From: Phycisphaerae bacterium
GTDB lineage: Bacteria > Planctomycetota > Phycisphaerae > UBA1845
Direction: 5' to 3'
Length of the DNA: 64,000 nt
NCBI GenBank assembly: GCA_029260135.1
Contig: JAJDDV010000022.1
Location: 1 to 64,000, forward strand
The notes under the pieces are model-generated. The model made no database searches and was not told where the DNA came from. It saw only the letters and a list, made by a program, of their open reading frames with translations. Positions 16,645 through 25,814 of this stretch are shown here, in pieces. The position numbers and the translations under genes were made by a program. Within the stretch, counting starts at the first letter, position 1. Each line of letters starts with the position of its first letter.

Positions 16645-17961
16645 TTAGGCCTTGCCGTTTCCCTTGAACCCGAGTGTTTCCATGAAGGCGTCGAACCGCG
16701 CCTTGACGCGGGCCTCGTCGAACTCTCGCTCATCCCCCATGTTGCCTTCGAAGGACATGACGGGATAACCGGCTTCGATCAGCCCCAGGCGATTCTCGGC
16801 GATGCCGACGGAGAGCCCCTCGCAGCCGCGGTTGTAGTGCAGGAGTATGCCGTTGAGCTGCCATTCTTTGGCAATGCGGATCATCATTTCCGTCTTGATG
16901 TGTGGTGAGTAAAAGTGCTGCCATTCGGGCTTGGCGAGGGTCCAGTCGGCGTAGAGACGCAGGGCTTGATCGCGGGTGGTGATGTCGATGCCCTGTTGCA
17001 TGGGCGTTTCGCGCGGGCCCCAGGACCCGTCGGGCTTATCTTCCCAAATTCCGATCAGGCCGAACGTGTAGAGCGAACCGACGGACAGTGCCCCGAACTG
17101 CTCCATGTATCGGAAGATGCTCAAGAACCCCCAGGGCGGCTGTGTATCGCTCATCAGTCGGCACTTTTCGTTCGCGATGGCGGCGATGTTGTTGTCGATG
17201 CGTTCCTTGACCTCGTCGCGAAGTTCTTCGTAGAAATCGGCGGTGGTGGCGTCGTGCTTGTTGAGGGTTCCCAAGACATAGAGGGCGTACATCGTCTTTT
17301 CGTCGAGCGGTGCGGGGACGGTCTTGTTGAGCGCACAGATTTCAGCCCATGTCGAGGTGGTGCGGAATTCGTTCTTTACCGCCGAAATCAGCAGTTCGTC
17401 GCTAAAAGTTCTTCCTGTCGTCTTTTCGAGCCAGTCGATTCCGTCGTGCATCTGGTTGACGAGATAGTCGATCTTATGCTCTGTGACGTCCTTGTAAGGG
17501 CCGACCGCAACATCGATACAGAACTGCGGGATCCCACCTTCCAAGTCGCTGACCACCTGATACCACTTGGCGTGGCTGCAGCAGATGTGGTCTTGCCAGA
17601 TGAAATCGGGCTTAGGAAAGGGACCGCCGAATGCATACTCGTTGAGTATGACGGATCCCCAGTAGTTCCGCATGTAGGCGCAGAGGTCGCGTGCGTAGCT
17701 CGCTTTCTCCGCGGCTTCGAGACAGCGAAGGGACATGGCCTTGTCGAAGGCAATGCTGGCGCCGTAGGGTTCGCTGGTCAGGCTCCAGACGTCTTCGCCG
17801 AGTCCGCTGGGGATGGCGCTAAACGTCCAGGCGCCGCCGGCCCAGCGAAGTCCGCCTCGGTCGTGGGCCTTGGCGTAGTCCTCGTAGTATTTATCTCGCA
17901 GCTCCTTGGCCTTCTTCCAGGTCTTGAGGGGAGCCGTTTTGTAGATCGTCTTGGTCGGCAT
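16645..17961 (-). CDS. bzdO: Benzoyl-CoA reductase catalytic subunit, BzdO/BcrB-like
   Basis: A 438-residue HgdB-superfamily protein. Segments characteristic of the B/O subunit are [50 protein letters not shown] and the near-C-terminal [19 protein letters not shown]. Cysteines in HICCSHAKW and NRGCEGLS are candidates for active-site [4Fe-4S] ligands. AGGAAA precedes the ATG. It follows the N-subunit gene by 27 bp. Length and motifs favour class I benzoyl-CoA reductase over 2-hydroxyacyl-CoA dehydratase, although only a profile comparison can settle the exact substrate (benzoyl-, methylbenzoyl- or hydroxybenzoyl-CoA). Confidence 0.87.
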   Translation of the reverse strand: MPTKTIYKTAPLKTWKKAKELRDKYYEDYAKAHDRGGLRWAGGAWTFSAIPSGLGEDVWSLTSEPYGASIAFDKAMSLRCLEAAEKASYARDLCAYMRNYWGSVILNEYAFGGPFPKPDFIWQDHICCSHAKWYQVVSDLEGGIPQFCIDVAVGPYKDVTEHKIDYLVNQMHDGIDWLEKTTGRTFSDELLISAVKNEFRTTSTWAEICALNKTVPAPLDEKTMYALYVLGTLNKHDATTADFYEELRDEVKERIDNNIAAIANEKCRLMSDTQPPWGFLSIFRYMEQFGALSVGSLYTFGLIGIWEDKPDGSWGPRETPMQQGIDITTRDQALRLYADWTLAKPEWQHFYSPHIKTEMMIRIAKEWQLNGILLHYNRGCEGLSVGIAENRLGLIEAGYPVMSFEGNMGDEREFDEARVKARFDAFMETLGFKGNGKA

Positions 17962-17988
17962 CAGGGTTTCCTTTCGTGCCGCAGGGGC

Positions 17989-19143
17989 TCAGAAGAGATC
18001 GTCTTCCGCCAGCATTTCGAGGAAGGCCTCGACCCGGACCTTGAACTGTCCGATCGGCACGGTGACGTCAAACTCCAAAAAGAGCGTCTTGATTCCGGCG
18101 GCGTTGAGCGCCTTGGTGATGGCCGGGTTGTCGAGTTCATGGGGGTCACAGAATTTCTGCTGCATAATAATAGCGCCCAGCACATCGTACTCTTTGGCCA
18201 ACGCGAGGACATGGTCGACGCGACTGCGTTTGGGCCAATCCTTCGTAGGACACGGAACGCGTTTGACGTAGCGCTCGGCGATGCTGCTGAGGGCGTTTCC
18301 GTTACGCTCGACGTTGTTCCAGAAGTAGCGGGTCCCGGTGCAATGGTCATCGACGACAAACGTCGCGTCGCACGATTCGACCATGCGGAGAAACTCGATG
18401 TCGTCATCCTCGCTTCCGAGGATCATCAGCCGGGTGCCGGCGGAACGATCGCTGTCGCGTTTGGCGAGCTGCCCCAGCAGCGTTTCGAGCGCGGCGTTGT
18501 GATCGCGTTTGTCCACCATCTGCGAGGATATCACCATCTCCATGGCTTCTTCACCGGTCAGTGGCGGCGAGACTTGTTTGCGAAGCTCGTAGACCTTCCA
18601 CAACAACTCGCGATTTCGGTTGTAGACGTCGATGGCCTCGTCGATCTTGTCGTCGTCGATCTTGCGTCCCAGCCACGTCTCCAATGACTGCCTGAAGGTC
18701 TCCAGTTCCTTCGTAAGGAACGGCGTTGCGTGGGGACTCTGGACGTGATGCGGCATCGGCAGGTAGTAGCTGTAGTCCAGCGGAATGTGCTTCTGCCAAC
18801 TGGTGAACGCTTGACGAATGTGCAGGCAGGATTGGGCGATGACGAGTCCATCGAGGTAATCGAACCGCCCCTTGAGCCCCTGGGCGAGACAGTCTCGGCA
18901 GAAGGGGCAGAACATGGCGAAGATGTGCGGCTCCGTTACGTCCTGCACCTCGTGCGTGCCGAGGACACGCACCGGGAGTATGTTCGCAGCGTAGAGCAAC
19001 TCTTCCGGCACGTAGGTGCAGAAATAGCCGATGATCTTACCGCCGGTCCGCTCCTGCCACTCTTTGGCGTATTTCGTTCGGTTCACGCGCCAATTGCGAA
19101 ACGTCTCGAAGGTCTTCGGATCCAGCGCAGCCTGTTGGGCCAT
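17989..19143 (-). CDS. bzdN: Benzoyl-CoA reductase catalytic subunit, BzdN/BcrC-like
   Basis: About 384 residues, HgdB superfamily. Typical segments are GYFCTYVPEELLYAANILPVR, EPHIFAMFCPFCRDCLAQGL and the SCLHIRQAFTSW motif in the aromatic-CoA reductase lineage. Cysteines in FCTY, FCPFCRDC and QSCLH are candidate cluster ligands. The start at ATG 19143 has GGAGA eight bases upstream; the frame is open to 19284 but those residues look unrelated. It is the first gene of the operon, so the order N-O-P-Q matches the Azoarcus bzd cluster. The C-terminus ends AEDDLF, curiously like the end of the oxidoreductase encoded at 12033-14507. Confidence 0.87.
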   Translation of the reverse strand: MAQQAALDPKTFETFRNWRVNRTKYAKEWQERTGGKIIGYFCTYVPEELLYAANILPVRVLGTHEVQDVTEPHIFAMFCPFCRDCLAQGLKGRFDYLDGLVIAQSCLHIRQAFTSWQKHIPLDYSYYLPMPHHVQSPHATPFLTKELETFRQSLETWLGRKIDDDKIDEAIDVYNRNRELLWKVYELRKQVSPPLTGEEAMEMVISSQMVDKRDHNAALETLLGQLAKRDSDRSAGTRLMILGSEDDDIEFLRMVESCDATFVVDDHCTGTRYFWNNVERNGNALSSIAERYVKRVPCPTKDWPKRSRVDHVLALAKEYDVLGAIIMQQKFCDPHELDNPAITKALNAAGIKTLFLEFDVTVPIGQFKVRVEAFLEMLAEDDLF

Positions 19144-19581
19144 GTTGGCGTCTCCGTCTGTTCGCGTGCCCGATGGAGCGCGCGTTTGTGGTGAGTTTTG
19201 GGATAAGGGGACGGGCGCGGAATCGCAGCCGTGACACGTGGGCGCCGGTTTGGGTTTGAACGAGGATGATCGTGCGTCAGCCAAGGTTCGGCGTATCCAG
19301 AGGTTCCGCCGTGCCCGGCGCTACGCGCCGGACCCAGCCACACCGCACGCCTCGCGCCCCGGAAAAACCGGGTCGCCATGGCAAGCTGGTCGCCTCCCCC
19401 GCATCTTGGAGACTCGGGGACGGGTCAGCCGGCTCGCCGGGTGTGCGTCCGTTCTCCTCTTACGCCTCTCGGCCACGATCCACAGGTTTGGTAGCTTACT
19501 TCAGGGAGGGGTGCGCGTCAAGCGTGGAAAGGAATTCCCGATTTCGGCGCGCGGTTGGTGTTCACTGGACAGGCCGCCGGT
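19144..19581. other. Upstream region of the benzoyl-CoA reductase operon
   Basis: No gene is seen. A CCGGCG/CGCCGG hairpin (19315-19331) lies about 170 bp upstream of the first operon gene and may be a repeat remnant. I found no strong sigma-70 promoter and no clear FNR-type palindrome (TTGAT-N4-ATCAA) by eye, so control of the operon is unresolved. The region 19330-19581 beyond the GT87 gene's stop shows no features. Confidence 0.4.
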
Positions 19582-21285
19582 TCAAGGAGCGGCGGAAGCA
19601 CGCCCCTGCCCCAACCCGACGGCATCCCCACACTGTGATCGTCGCAGAACAACCCACACGTTGAGGCCGACCAAGAGAAGGAAACCGACGATCGACATGA
19701 TGGTGGGATACGGGAATGACAGACCGTAGAGCTGAAGCGGAAACAAGAACGCCACACACCAGCACGCGCCGAGGAAGAGAGACCGCCCTTTGTGTCCACG
19801 CATTCGTGTCGTCAGCAGCGCGAGAAGCCACACGTTCCCGACGATGGAATAGTCTCCCGCATACGGACTCCGCATCGCCGCAAGGTTCAACAGAGCCAAC
19901 CAGACTTGCGCGCCGTACAAACGGGAGTGCATCCTTCGCGCCGCCACCACCGCCAAGCCCAGCAGCGCGATGGAATAGCCCCAGGACACGCACCGGGCCA
20001 GACCGAGCGTCATACCGGGAACGCCCAGATCGGCAAACTTGTGAACCAATCCAAAGACAGATTGGTTCCACATATTGAGATAGAGGCGCTCGTCAGGCGG
20101 AAGTGCGAAGGAGAAGGCCTCGCCGCTTTGCATCCGCGGCAGGTGGTATTGAACAAACGCGCGGAACGGAGCCGGTCCGAAGACGACCCAGGACAACAGC
20201 GTGAGGGCGACGGCCCACGTCACGGTCCAGGCAACCGCACGCCAGCGTCGCTGGACGAGCAAAGGGACCAGAAGAATACCCGGTGAGATCTTCGAGAGGA
20301 TGGCGGCCGCCATGAGCCCACCGCCAAGAGCGAGGCGTCGCGTCTCAAAGGCGAGCAAAGCCGCTACCGCCAGGAGGATCATCGCCAGGTGAAACTGACC
20401 TTGCTGCAGGTTCATCATGGCTGGGAAAGAAAGCCAAACTGCAGGAATCAGAAACGCCGGCGACATGCCGCACGCATCCTTGACCCACAGCGCGACCAGA
20501 ACCAGAACCAGCGCGAAGCCCAACGCTTGCACAACGAACCAGGCCGTACGAAGCGTCAGGTAGTCGTTGGTCACGACAAGTCCCGCACGAGGCAGCAAGA
20601 GAAACGGCGGTGGATACTGGAACGGATCATCGACATAGCGGTCGAGGTTCTCGACGGTCGCCCGCTTCTGTGCACCCGGCGACAGGAGGGGGTAGAGCGC
20701 GGCGTCATAGATGTTCTCTTCGCCTTGCCCATGTAGGTCCGCCGCATACACATAGGCCGACTGACACATGTGTGTATCGTAGAAACTGTCGAAAGGAAGA
20801 ATGGAACAGGACAACATGGAGGAATCAGCCATGAACGTGCTGATTCGTGCCGTCTGGACAATGGTCATCAGTCCCAGCACGCCCCACAACATCGAAACGA
20901 CACAGCGCCGTTGAAATGCGCCGTCCAGATTGCCGGGCAGGAAGCGGGCGGTCACCAGCGCCCCAACGACCTGCGCAGGTCCGACCAGGAAGATGGCCAC
21001 GCACGCTGCCGATAGACCGCCGTTCAGCGCGCCCAAAAGCGCAGCCGCCGCCGAGGACAGCAGGAGGCCCGCCCAGAATGCCGGCTGAAACCTCATCGCC
21101 CTGGGCCAAACCGCCAGCGAAAGAAGACCGACGCCGATGACGGCCGCGGTCAGATGCAGTGCGTTACCAGGTCCATACTCAGGAAACAGCGTCGCGAGAA
21201 TTGCCGCGACACCCTGCGCCACGACGACGGCTGGCGTCGTTGTGGCGACGAGTGCTACAACGGGACGTTCGACACTCAGTCTCAT
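19582..21285 (-). CDS. Polytopic membrane glycosyltransferase, GT87/DUF2029-like
   Basis: About 567 residues with roughly a dozen hydrophobic segments. The start ATG 21285 has GGAGA upstream. A lumenal loop after the third or fourth helix carries an acidic/aromatic region (FDSFYDTHMCQSAYVYAADL), followed by YPPPFLLLPRA, typical of GT-C-fold polyprenyl-phosphate-sugar-dependent transferases of the GT87 type. The acceptor is unknown; mannosyl or arabinosyl transfer to cell-envelope glycans is the usual role. The gene stands alone, convergent to nothing and divergent from pfp. Confidence 0.7.
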   Translation of the reverse strand: MRLSVERPVVALVATTTPAVVVAQGVAAILATLFPEYGPGNALHLTAAVIGVGLLSLAVWPRAMRFQPAFWAGLLLSSAAAALLGALNGGLSAACVAIFLVGPAQVVGALVTARFLPGNLDGAFQRRCVVSMLWGVLGLMTIVQTARISTFMADSSMLSCSILPFDSFYDTHMCQSAYVYAADLHGQGEENIYDAALYPLLSPGAQKRATVENLDRYVDDPFQYPPPFLLLPRAGLVVTNDYLTLRTAWFVVQALGFALVLVLVALWVKDACGMSPAFLIPAVWLSFPAMMNLQQGQFHLAMILLAVAALLAFETRRLALGGGLMAAAILSKISPGILLVPLLVQRRWRAVAWTVTWAVALTLLSWVVFGPAPFRAFVQYHLPRMQSGEAFSFALPPDERLYLNMWNQSVFGLVHKFADLGVPGMTLGLARCVSWGYSIALLGLAVVAARRMHSRLYGAQVWLALLNLAAMRSPYAGDYSIVGNVWLLALLTTRMRGHKGRSLFLGACWCVAFLFPLQLYGLSFPYPTIMSIVGFLLLVGLNVWVVLRRSQCGDAVGLGQGRASAAP

Positions 21286-21592
21286 GGTGCGGTCTCCACG
21301 GTCAGAACGGAATCCAAAAGAGCGAGTATCCGACGGCAATCGCTACTTCCGTCCCTCGCCTATGGGTCGCAGAGAAGAATCCCGCCAACCGAAAAGCTCA
21401 CCGAACGATAATGCCCATGTCCCAGTGGGAGCGGCGAGTACTTTAGCAGCGACACCGTCCATCGCCAATCGTCGCCGAAGTCTCTCCACCGCATCGCCCA
21501 GGGGAGCTCGCTGCGCCGTCGCATCCACGAGCGCTCCTGACAGATGATCGAGCCCGCTCGATCCGGCGAATTCAGCCCGGCACCGACAACAG

Positions 21593-21622
21593 TTGCTCTG
21601 AAACGCGTCACATGCCGATAAT
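21593..21622 (+). promoter_or_regulatory. Possible promoter of the phosphofructokinase gene
   Basis: TTGCTC (21593-21598), an 18-bp spacer and GATAAT (21617-21622, five of six) precede the gene, giving a leader of about 32 nt that includes GGAGAGG before ATG 21661. The -35 element is weak. The rest of 21286-21592 shows no gene. Confidence 0.4.
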
Positions 21623-21660
21623 GACCTGTCAGGGTTCAGGATTCGGAGAGGCTGGCGCAC

Positions 21661-22983
21661 ATGAACAAGGCGACTATGGGAATCATCGTCGGGGGCGGAC
21701 CGGCCCCGGGCATCAACGGGGTGATCGGGGCGGCGACGATCGAGGCGGCCAACAACGGGATGAGAGTCCTGGGTTTTTATGACGGCTTCCGGCATCTCGT
21801 CGGCGACCACCTCGACGCCGCCTGGAACACGGTCGAACTGACGATCAAAGGAACAAGCCGCATTCACTTCGACGGCGGGTCCATGTTGCGGATTGCTCGC
21901 GAGAACCTCCTGGACCAGGCGAGCCTCGAGGGCTCCGCCGTCGTTGGGCCCGACCCGGTGAAGACCGCGCGCGTTTGCGGGAGGCTTCAAGACCTGGGGA
22001 TCACGCACCTTCTGACCATCGGCGGTGACGATACGGCGCTGAGCGCGCGATTCGTTGCCGAGCACCTCGACGGCAAGATTCGGGTCGTCCACTGCCCCAA
22101 GACGATCGACAACGATCTACCGTTACCCGGCGACTTGCCGACGTTCGGATTCGGAACAGCGAGGCACATTGGATCGCAGATCGTCGAGAACCTGATGGAG
22201 GATTCTCGAACGACGCAGCGATGGTATGTCGTCGTGACGATGGGCCGACACGCCGGGTTCCTGGCGTTGGGCATCGGCAAGTCGTCGGGCGCGACACTAT
22301 CCCTCATCCCCGAGGAGTTCCCTCACAGCACGACCGTCTCCCACATCGTCGATGTTCTTGAAAGCGCTATGCTCAAGCGCCGCGCGATGGGGCGCTCGGA
22401 CGGGGTGGCAGTGCTCGCGGAGGGGATCGCGTACAAGCTGGGCGACCAGGAAGAACTGTCTCGTTTGCTCGGTCGCGAACTTCCCGTCGACGCGGCGGGA
22501 CATCCGAGGCTGTCGGAAATCCCGCTCGCGCGAATGCTCCAGAGAGAGGTTCAGCGAAGATTCAGCGAGCGCGGCGACAAAGTCACGATCGTCAGCCATA
22601 CGCTGGGGTATGAGCTGCGAAGCGCGCGTCCGACGACGTCCGACATGGTCTACACGCGAGACCTCGGCCATGGCGGGGTCCGCCTGCTACTCGATCCGAG
22701 ACAGGACCTATCTTCCGGCGCGATGGTCACGCTCCAGGCGGGCAATCTGGTTCCGGTTTCGTTCCAGGACATGGTCGATCCCGCGACCAACCGTACGCGC
22801 ATTCGACGCGTCGACTTGAACAGCTACACGTATAGCGTTGCGCGGGCGTACATGATTCGCCTGGAGCGAGCCGACATCGAATGCCCGGAGATGCTGGCCG
22901 CCCTCGCCGCCGAGGCCAAGATGACACCCGATCAATTCCGAGAGCGATACCAACACGTCGCGGAGAACGGCGCCCCAGCGTAA
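21661..22983 (+). CDS. pfp: Phosphofructokinase, pyrophosphate-dependent type
   Basis: A 440-residue PfkA-family enzyme phosphorylating fructose 6-phosphate. GGGPAPGING (11-20) is the phosphoryl-donor loop. GGDD (121-124) has Asp where ATP enzymes have Gly (GGDGS), and PKTIDND (146-152) has Lys where ATP enzymes have Gly (PGTIDND). Both substitutions are established markers of PPi specificity. MGRHAGFLA carries the fructose-phosphate-binding MGR motif. The reaction is reversible, which fits an organism that also carries a PEP carboxykinase (45187-46791). Good Shine-Dalgarno GGAGAGG. The gene is convergent with the GlmU-like gene, 44 bp apart. Confidence 0.9.
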   Translation: MNKATMGIIVGGGPAPGINGVIGAATIEAANNGMRVLGFYDGFRHLVGDHLDAAWNTVELTIKGTSRIHFDGGSMLRIARENLLDQASLEGSAVVGPDPVKTARVCGRLQDLGITHLLTIGGDDTALSARFVAEHLDGKIRVVHCPKTIDNDLPLPGDLPTFGFGTARHIGSQIVENLMEDSRTTQRWYVVVTMGRHAGFLALGIGKSSGATLSLIPEEFPHSTTVSHIVDVLESAMLKRRAMGRSDGVAVLAEGIAYKLGDQEELSRLLGRELPVDAAGHPRLSEIPLARMLQREVQRRFSERGDKVTIVSHTLGYELRSARPTTSDMVYTRDLGHGGVRLLLDPRQDLSSGAMVTLQAGNLVPVSFQDMVDPATNRTRIRRVDLNSYTYSVARAYMIRLERADIECPEMLAALAAEAKMTPDQFRERYQHVAENGAPA

Positions 22984-23027
22984 CGGGCTCCGACAGTATG
23001 ACGAAGGCCAATTAAACGGGTAGCGTC

Positions 23028-24269
23028 TTAGCCTGGCGAGCGCCCGGGCGATTCAAAGTCGCTGACGCGTGCCCCGAGTTCGAGATACAGCTCGACCTCG
23101 TCGTCGGTCATGTCGATGTTGCGGCGGGCCATGGCGGCACAGGCGACATCCAACAATCGCAGATGATCGCCGTTCTTGATTCCGTCGTCCGTCACCCACC
23201 CGAACGATGGAACATACTTGGGGGCAAAGCGGCTCGTTGCCACGGAAGCGCCAAGACCGATCACACATCCCGTCGGCAGGGACCCGTTGATCCCGATTTT
23301 CGCGTGATCGCCGATGACGGCGCCGAAGAACTGAAGTCCGGTGTCGACCGGCTGCCCGTTGATGGGTACGCGGATCTGCCCGTAGGTATTCTTGAGATTG
23401 GAATTGCAGGTTCCCGCGCCGATGTTGACCCAGCTTCCGACGTAGGCGTGCCCGAGGAAGCCCAGGTGTTGTTTGTTGGTGTAGCTGTTGATCACGCAGT
23501 TGATGATCTCGCCGCCGACCTTGCACAATGGACCGATGACGTTGGGTCCTCGGACCCAGGTATGTGGTGCGATCTTACAGCCCGGACCGATGTAGGCGGG
23601 TCCCTCGATCACGGCGTGGGGGCCGACTTCGACATCGTAGCTGACGTACACCGGCCCGCGTGAGGCGTCAATGACGACGGTGGGATGAACGTTGGTGCGC
23701 TCACCGACGTGGACCTGTGACGAATCCGTCAGCGTGACCGCCGGGTCGAGCTGGGACTCGATCGACGCGTCGGACGAACTCCAGTCGCTCGCGAGCAGCG
23801 CGGGCAAGTCGGCGATGATGTCCCAGGGATAGCGGATCAAGCGACCGCTCGCCGGTTTACGCGGGATTCCCTCGAGAAGATTATGGCGTCGCTCGGCGTC
23901 GAGAAGATCGGCCGGTGTCATCCGCTCAGCGAGTTCGGCGTCACACCCAATGTACGCCACCTCGTCTGAGATGGTTCCCACACACGGAGCGTGGGGAAAC
24001 TCGACGCCCTCGTCTACCAGCCAGCGGCCGTTCGCGAGAATGGTACCGCTCTGAACAGGTTGATTGGCGGGGGCACCGCAACGCTGCGCGCTGACCTTCG
24101 CCAGCCAGTCACGTGTCCAGACGCCTGCGACGGGAAGGGCTAGCCGCTGCGTGGTTCGATCCAGCAGGATCTTGCGACCGACCTGCAACTCAAAGACCGA
24201 CCGCCAGAACACCAGGGGCAGCAGATTTGCGAAGCCTTCGTCTTCGTACAACACCAGTTGCGTGGCCAT
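23028..24269 (-). CDS. GlmU-like protein with left-handed beta-helix (putative sugar-nucleotidyltransferase/acyltransferase)
   Basis: About 413 residues from ATG 24269 (MATQLVLYEDEGFANLLPLVFW). The N-terminal half resembles the degenerate nucleotidyltransferase-like domain of GlmU-family proteins in Bacteroidetes and Planctomycetes. The region from about 190 to 350 is a hexapeptide-repeat beta-helix (VHVGERTNVHPTVVIDA, YIGPGCKIAPHTWVRG, NIGAGTCNSNLKNTYG). It lacks the LNAGxGTRM pyrophosphorylase signature of true GlmU, so UDP-GlcNAc synthesis should not be assumed. The frame is open upstream to 24338, but a terminator-like hairpin lies there. Confidence 0.75.
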   Translation of the reverse strand: MATQLVLYEDEGFANLLPLVFWRSVFELQVGRKILLDRTTQRLALPVAGVWTRDWLAKVSAQRCGAPANQPVQSGTILANGRWLVDEGVEFPHAPCVGTISDEVAYIGCDAELAERMTPADLLDAERRHNLLEGIPRKPASGRLIRYPWDIIADLPALLASDWSSSDASIESQLDPAVTLTDSSQVHVGERTNVHPTVVIDASRGPVYVSYDVEVGPHAVIEGPAYIGPGCKIAPHTWVRGPNVIGPLCKVGGEIINCVINSYTNKQHLGFLGHAYVGSWVNIGAGTCNSNLKNTYGQIRVPINGQPVDTGLQFFGAVIGDHAKIGINGSLPTGCVIGLGASVATSRFAPKYVPSFGWVTDDGIKNGDHLRLLDVACAAMARRNIDMTDDEVELYLELGARVSDFESPGRSPG

Positions 24270-24304
24270 GGGCGACAGTATACTCCGTCGCGAGGCAAAC
24301 GCAC

Positions 24305-24342
24305 GAGCAAAAAGAAGGGGCTTGCGCCCAAGACGCAAGCCC
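24305..24342 (-). terminator. Terminator- or attenuator-like hairpin just upstream of the GlmU-like gene
   Basis: GGGCTTGCG (24318-24326) pairs with CGCAAGCCC (24334-24342) around a 7-nt loop. On the minus strand it is followed by TTCTTTTTGCTC, so it could stop transcription entering the GlmU-like gene, whose ATG is 36 bp further. On the plus strand it is followed only by a short TTTT run. No gene upstream on the minus strand would explain a simple terminator. Confidence 0.55.
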
Positions 24343-24350
24343 TCGTTTTG

Positions 24351-24952
24351 AGCCCGAACGGCACAGCCGCCGTAATGCCGATGAGAGCAACGAGACAGAA
24401 CCCTTCGATTTACGTGGGTGATTCGCAGGAGCCCGGACCGCCGACCTCAAAAGGGGTCGGTACGTCGTTTGGCGCCTCTCACAAACCTCCCGAGGGTTCG
24501 CTTACGGGTTCAGCCACAAACCGCTCCCTGTCGAACATAGAAGCCGCACCCCTCAGACGTTACCTATTATATCAACCCGACACCCCCGAGAACAGAGATA
24601 GTTGGTCGAGGAAAAATGGTCGCGTGGGCTTGACTCGTTTTGTGCAAGCCGGGGATTTGAATACGATGGCCTCGAGTGAATCGAGTTTCGATGACGATCG
24701 GCAATCTGAAGCGTGGTGGCCCGGATCGGAAGCCGACAACCATCGATTCAATCAGAGGTTACGATCGACCGGTCGCTCGAAGCCGGTTTTTTCGAGACGT
24801 TTCGTTGTACGTATGGACTTTAGACCTGACATTGATCCTGGCGAGACAGCGTTACGGCGCCAAGAAGCGTGTTTTTTTGAGTGCAACAGCCCTCTCGTTT
24901 TTGGGACCCTGGATCCGCCGGACGGATTCGAATTGACGTAGCGAGAAGACCC
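24351..24952. other. 600-bp gap before trpA with no convincing gene
   Basis: Two overlapping frames (24666-24941, 91 codons, and 24676-24936) end just before trpA, but both have mixed third-position bases unlike neighbouring genes and no recognisable family. The stretch is less GC-rich than its surroundings (TTACCTATTATATC near 24562, GTTTTTTTGAG near 24868). TTGTGC (24640) and TACGAT (24662) could be a weak plus-strand promoter. A leader function ahead of trpA is possible but not shown. Confidence 0.35.
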
Positions 24953-25777
24953 TTGCCCACCCATCGACTCGAAACGACGCTGCCCCGCACCACCGCTGAG
25001 CCCAACGGCGTGCTGCTGCCCTATTTGACGGCCGGCTTTCCCGATGCGGGCGTCACGGAAGGACTGATCCGCAAAGCCGACGAACTCGGCGTAGCCTGCA
25101 TCGAGCTCGGAATCCCCTTCTCCGATTCCATCGCCGACGGTCCGGTCATTCAAAACTCGTTTCATTCCGTGCTGGAGAGTGGCTGGAGGCTCGATGACAC
25201 CTTCGCACTGGCGGCGCGGATACGGTCCTCGGTTCAATGCGGACTGGCCGCCATGGTCTCATTTTCGCTCGTTCATCGCGTTGGGCTCGAGCGATTCATG
25301 GATCGAGCGTCTGCGTCCGGGTTCGACGGAATCATCCTGCCGGACGTTCCGGTTGAGGAGTCGTCCGCGACGAAGCAAGCCGCCGACCGAGCGGATCTTT
25401 GTTACATCGGATTGGTCGCACCCACGACTTCGGCCGAGCGGCGAGAGACGATCGCGCGCGGATCGACGGGCTTCGTCTATCAGATGGCGGTTGCCGGAAC
25501 GACCGGCGAGCGAACCGACTTGCCGCGGAACTTGGCGGCTGAGGTTAACGTGCTGCGAGCTCTGAGCGGCTTGCCCGTATGCGTCGGCTTCGGCATCTCA
25601 ACGGCCCAACACGTTCGCGACGTGTGCGGGATTGCGGACGGCGCGATTGTCGGAAGTGCCATCGTGCGGCGCATTGCGGACGGCGTTCGACACGGTCTAG
25701 CCGGTGAGGCGCTGATCGAATCCGTCTCGGCCTTCATCGCGGAACTGATGAGCGGTGCCAGACCGCGCCTACGTTGA
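24953..25777 (+). CDS. trpA: Tryptophan synthase alpha subunit
   Basis: About 274 residues of the TrpA TIM barrel, cleaving indole-3-glycerol phosphate to indole and glyceraldehyde 3-phosphate. LLPYLTAGFPD opens the barrel. E51 (IELGIPFSD) and D62 (ADGP) correspond to the catalytic Glu49/Asp60 pair. The usual SDPxADGP is SDSIADGP here, a Pro-to-Ser change. FVYQMAVAGTTGER and VGFGIS match the phosphate-binding loops. A TTG at 24953 is the most likely start by comparison with the family; the frame is open to an ATG at 24881. trpB is not adjacent; trpD is 1.6 kb away behind mnmE on the other strand. Confidence 0.92.
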   Translation: MPTHRLETTLPRTTAEPNGVLLPYLTAGFPDAGVTEGLIRKADELGVACIELGIPFSDSIADGPVIQNSFHSVLESGWRLDDTFALAARIRSSVQCGLAAMVSFSLVHRVGLERFMDRASASGFDGIILPDVPVEESSATKQAADRADLCYIGLVAPTTSAERRETIARGSTGFVYQMAVAGTTGERTDLPRNLAAEVNVLRALSGLPVCVGFGISTAQHVRDVCGIADGAIVGSAIVRRIADGVRHGLAGEALIESVSAFIAELMSGARPRLR

Positions 25778-25814
25778 CCTACCGAGCCTCAGTCTCGCCC
25801 GTGGTCTTCCCGCC

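Noticed and set aside
16915-18687. A 590-codon open frame on the plus strand
   Set aside because: It is antisense to the BzdN/BzdO-like genes, which have clear family motifs; long antisense frames are expected at this GC content.
19144-19581. FNR-type or other oxygen-sensing operator before the benzoyl-CoA reductase operon
   Set aside because: I searched by eye for TTGAT-N4-ATCAA and found no convincing match.
24666-24941. A 91-codon frame ending 11 bp before trpA, as a trp leader peptide or small gene
   Set aside because: Third-position composition is unlike neighbouring genes, it overlaps a second equally poor frame and has no run of Trp codons.
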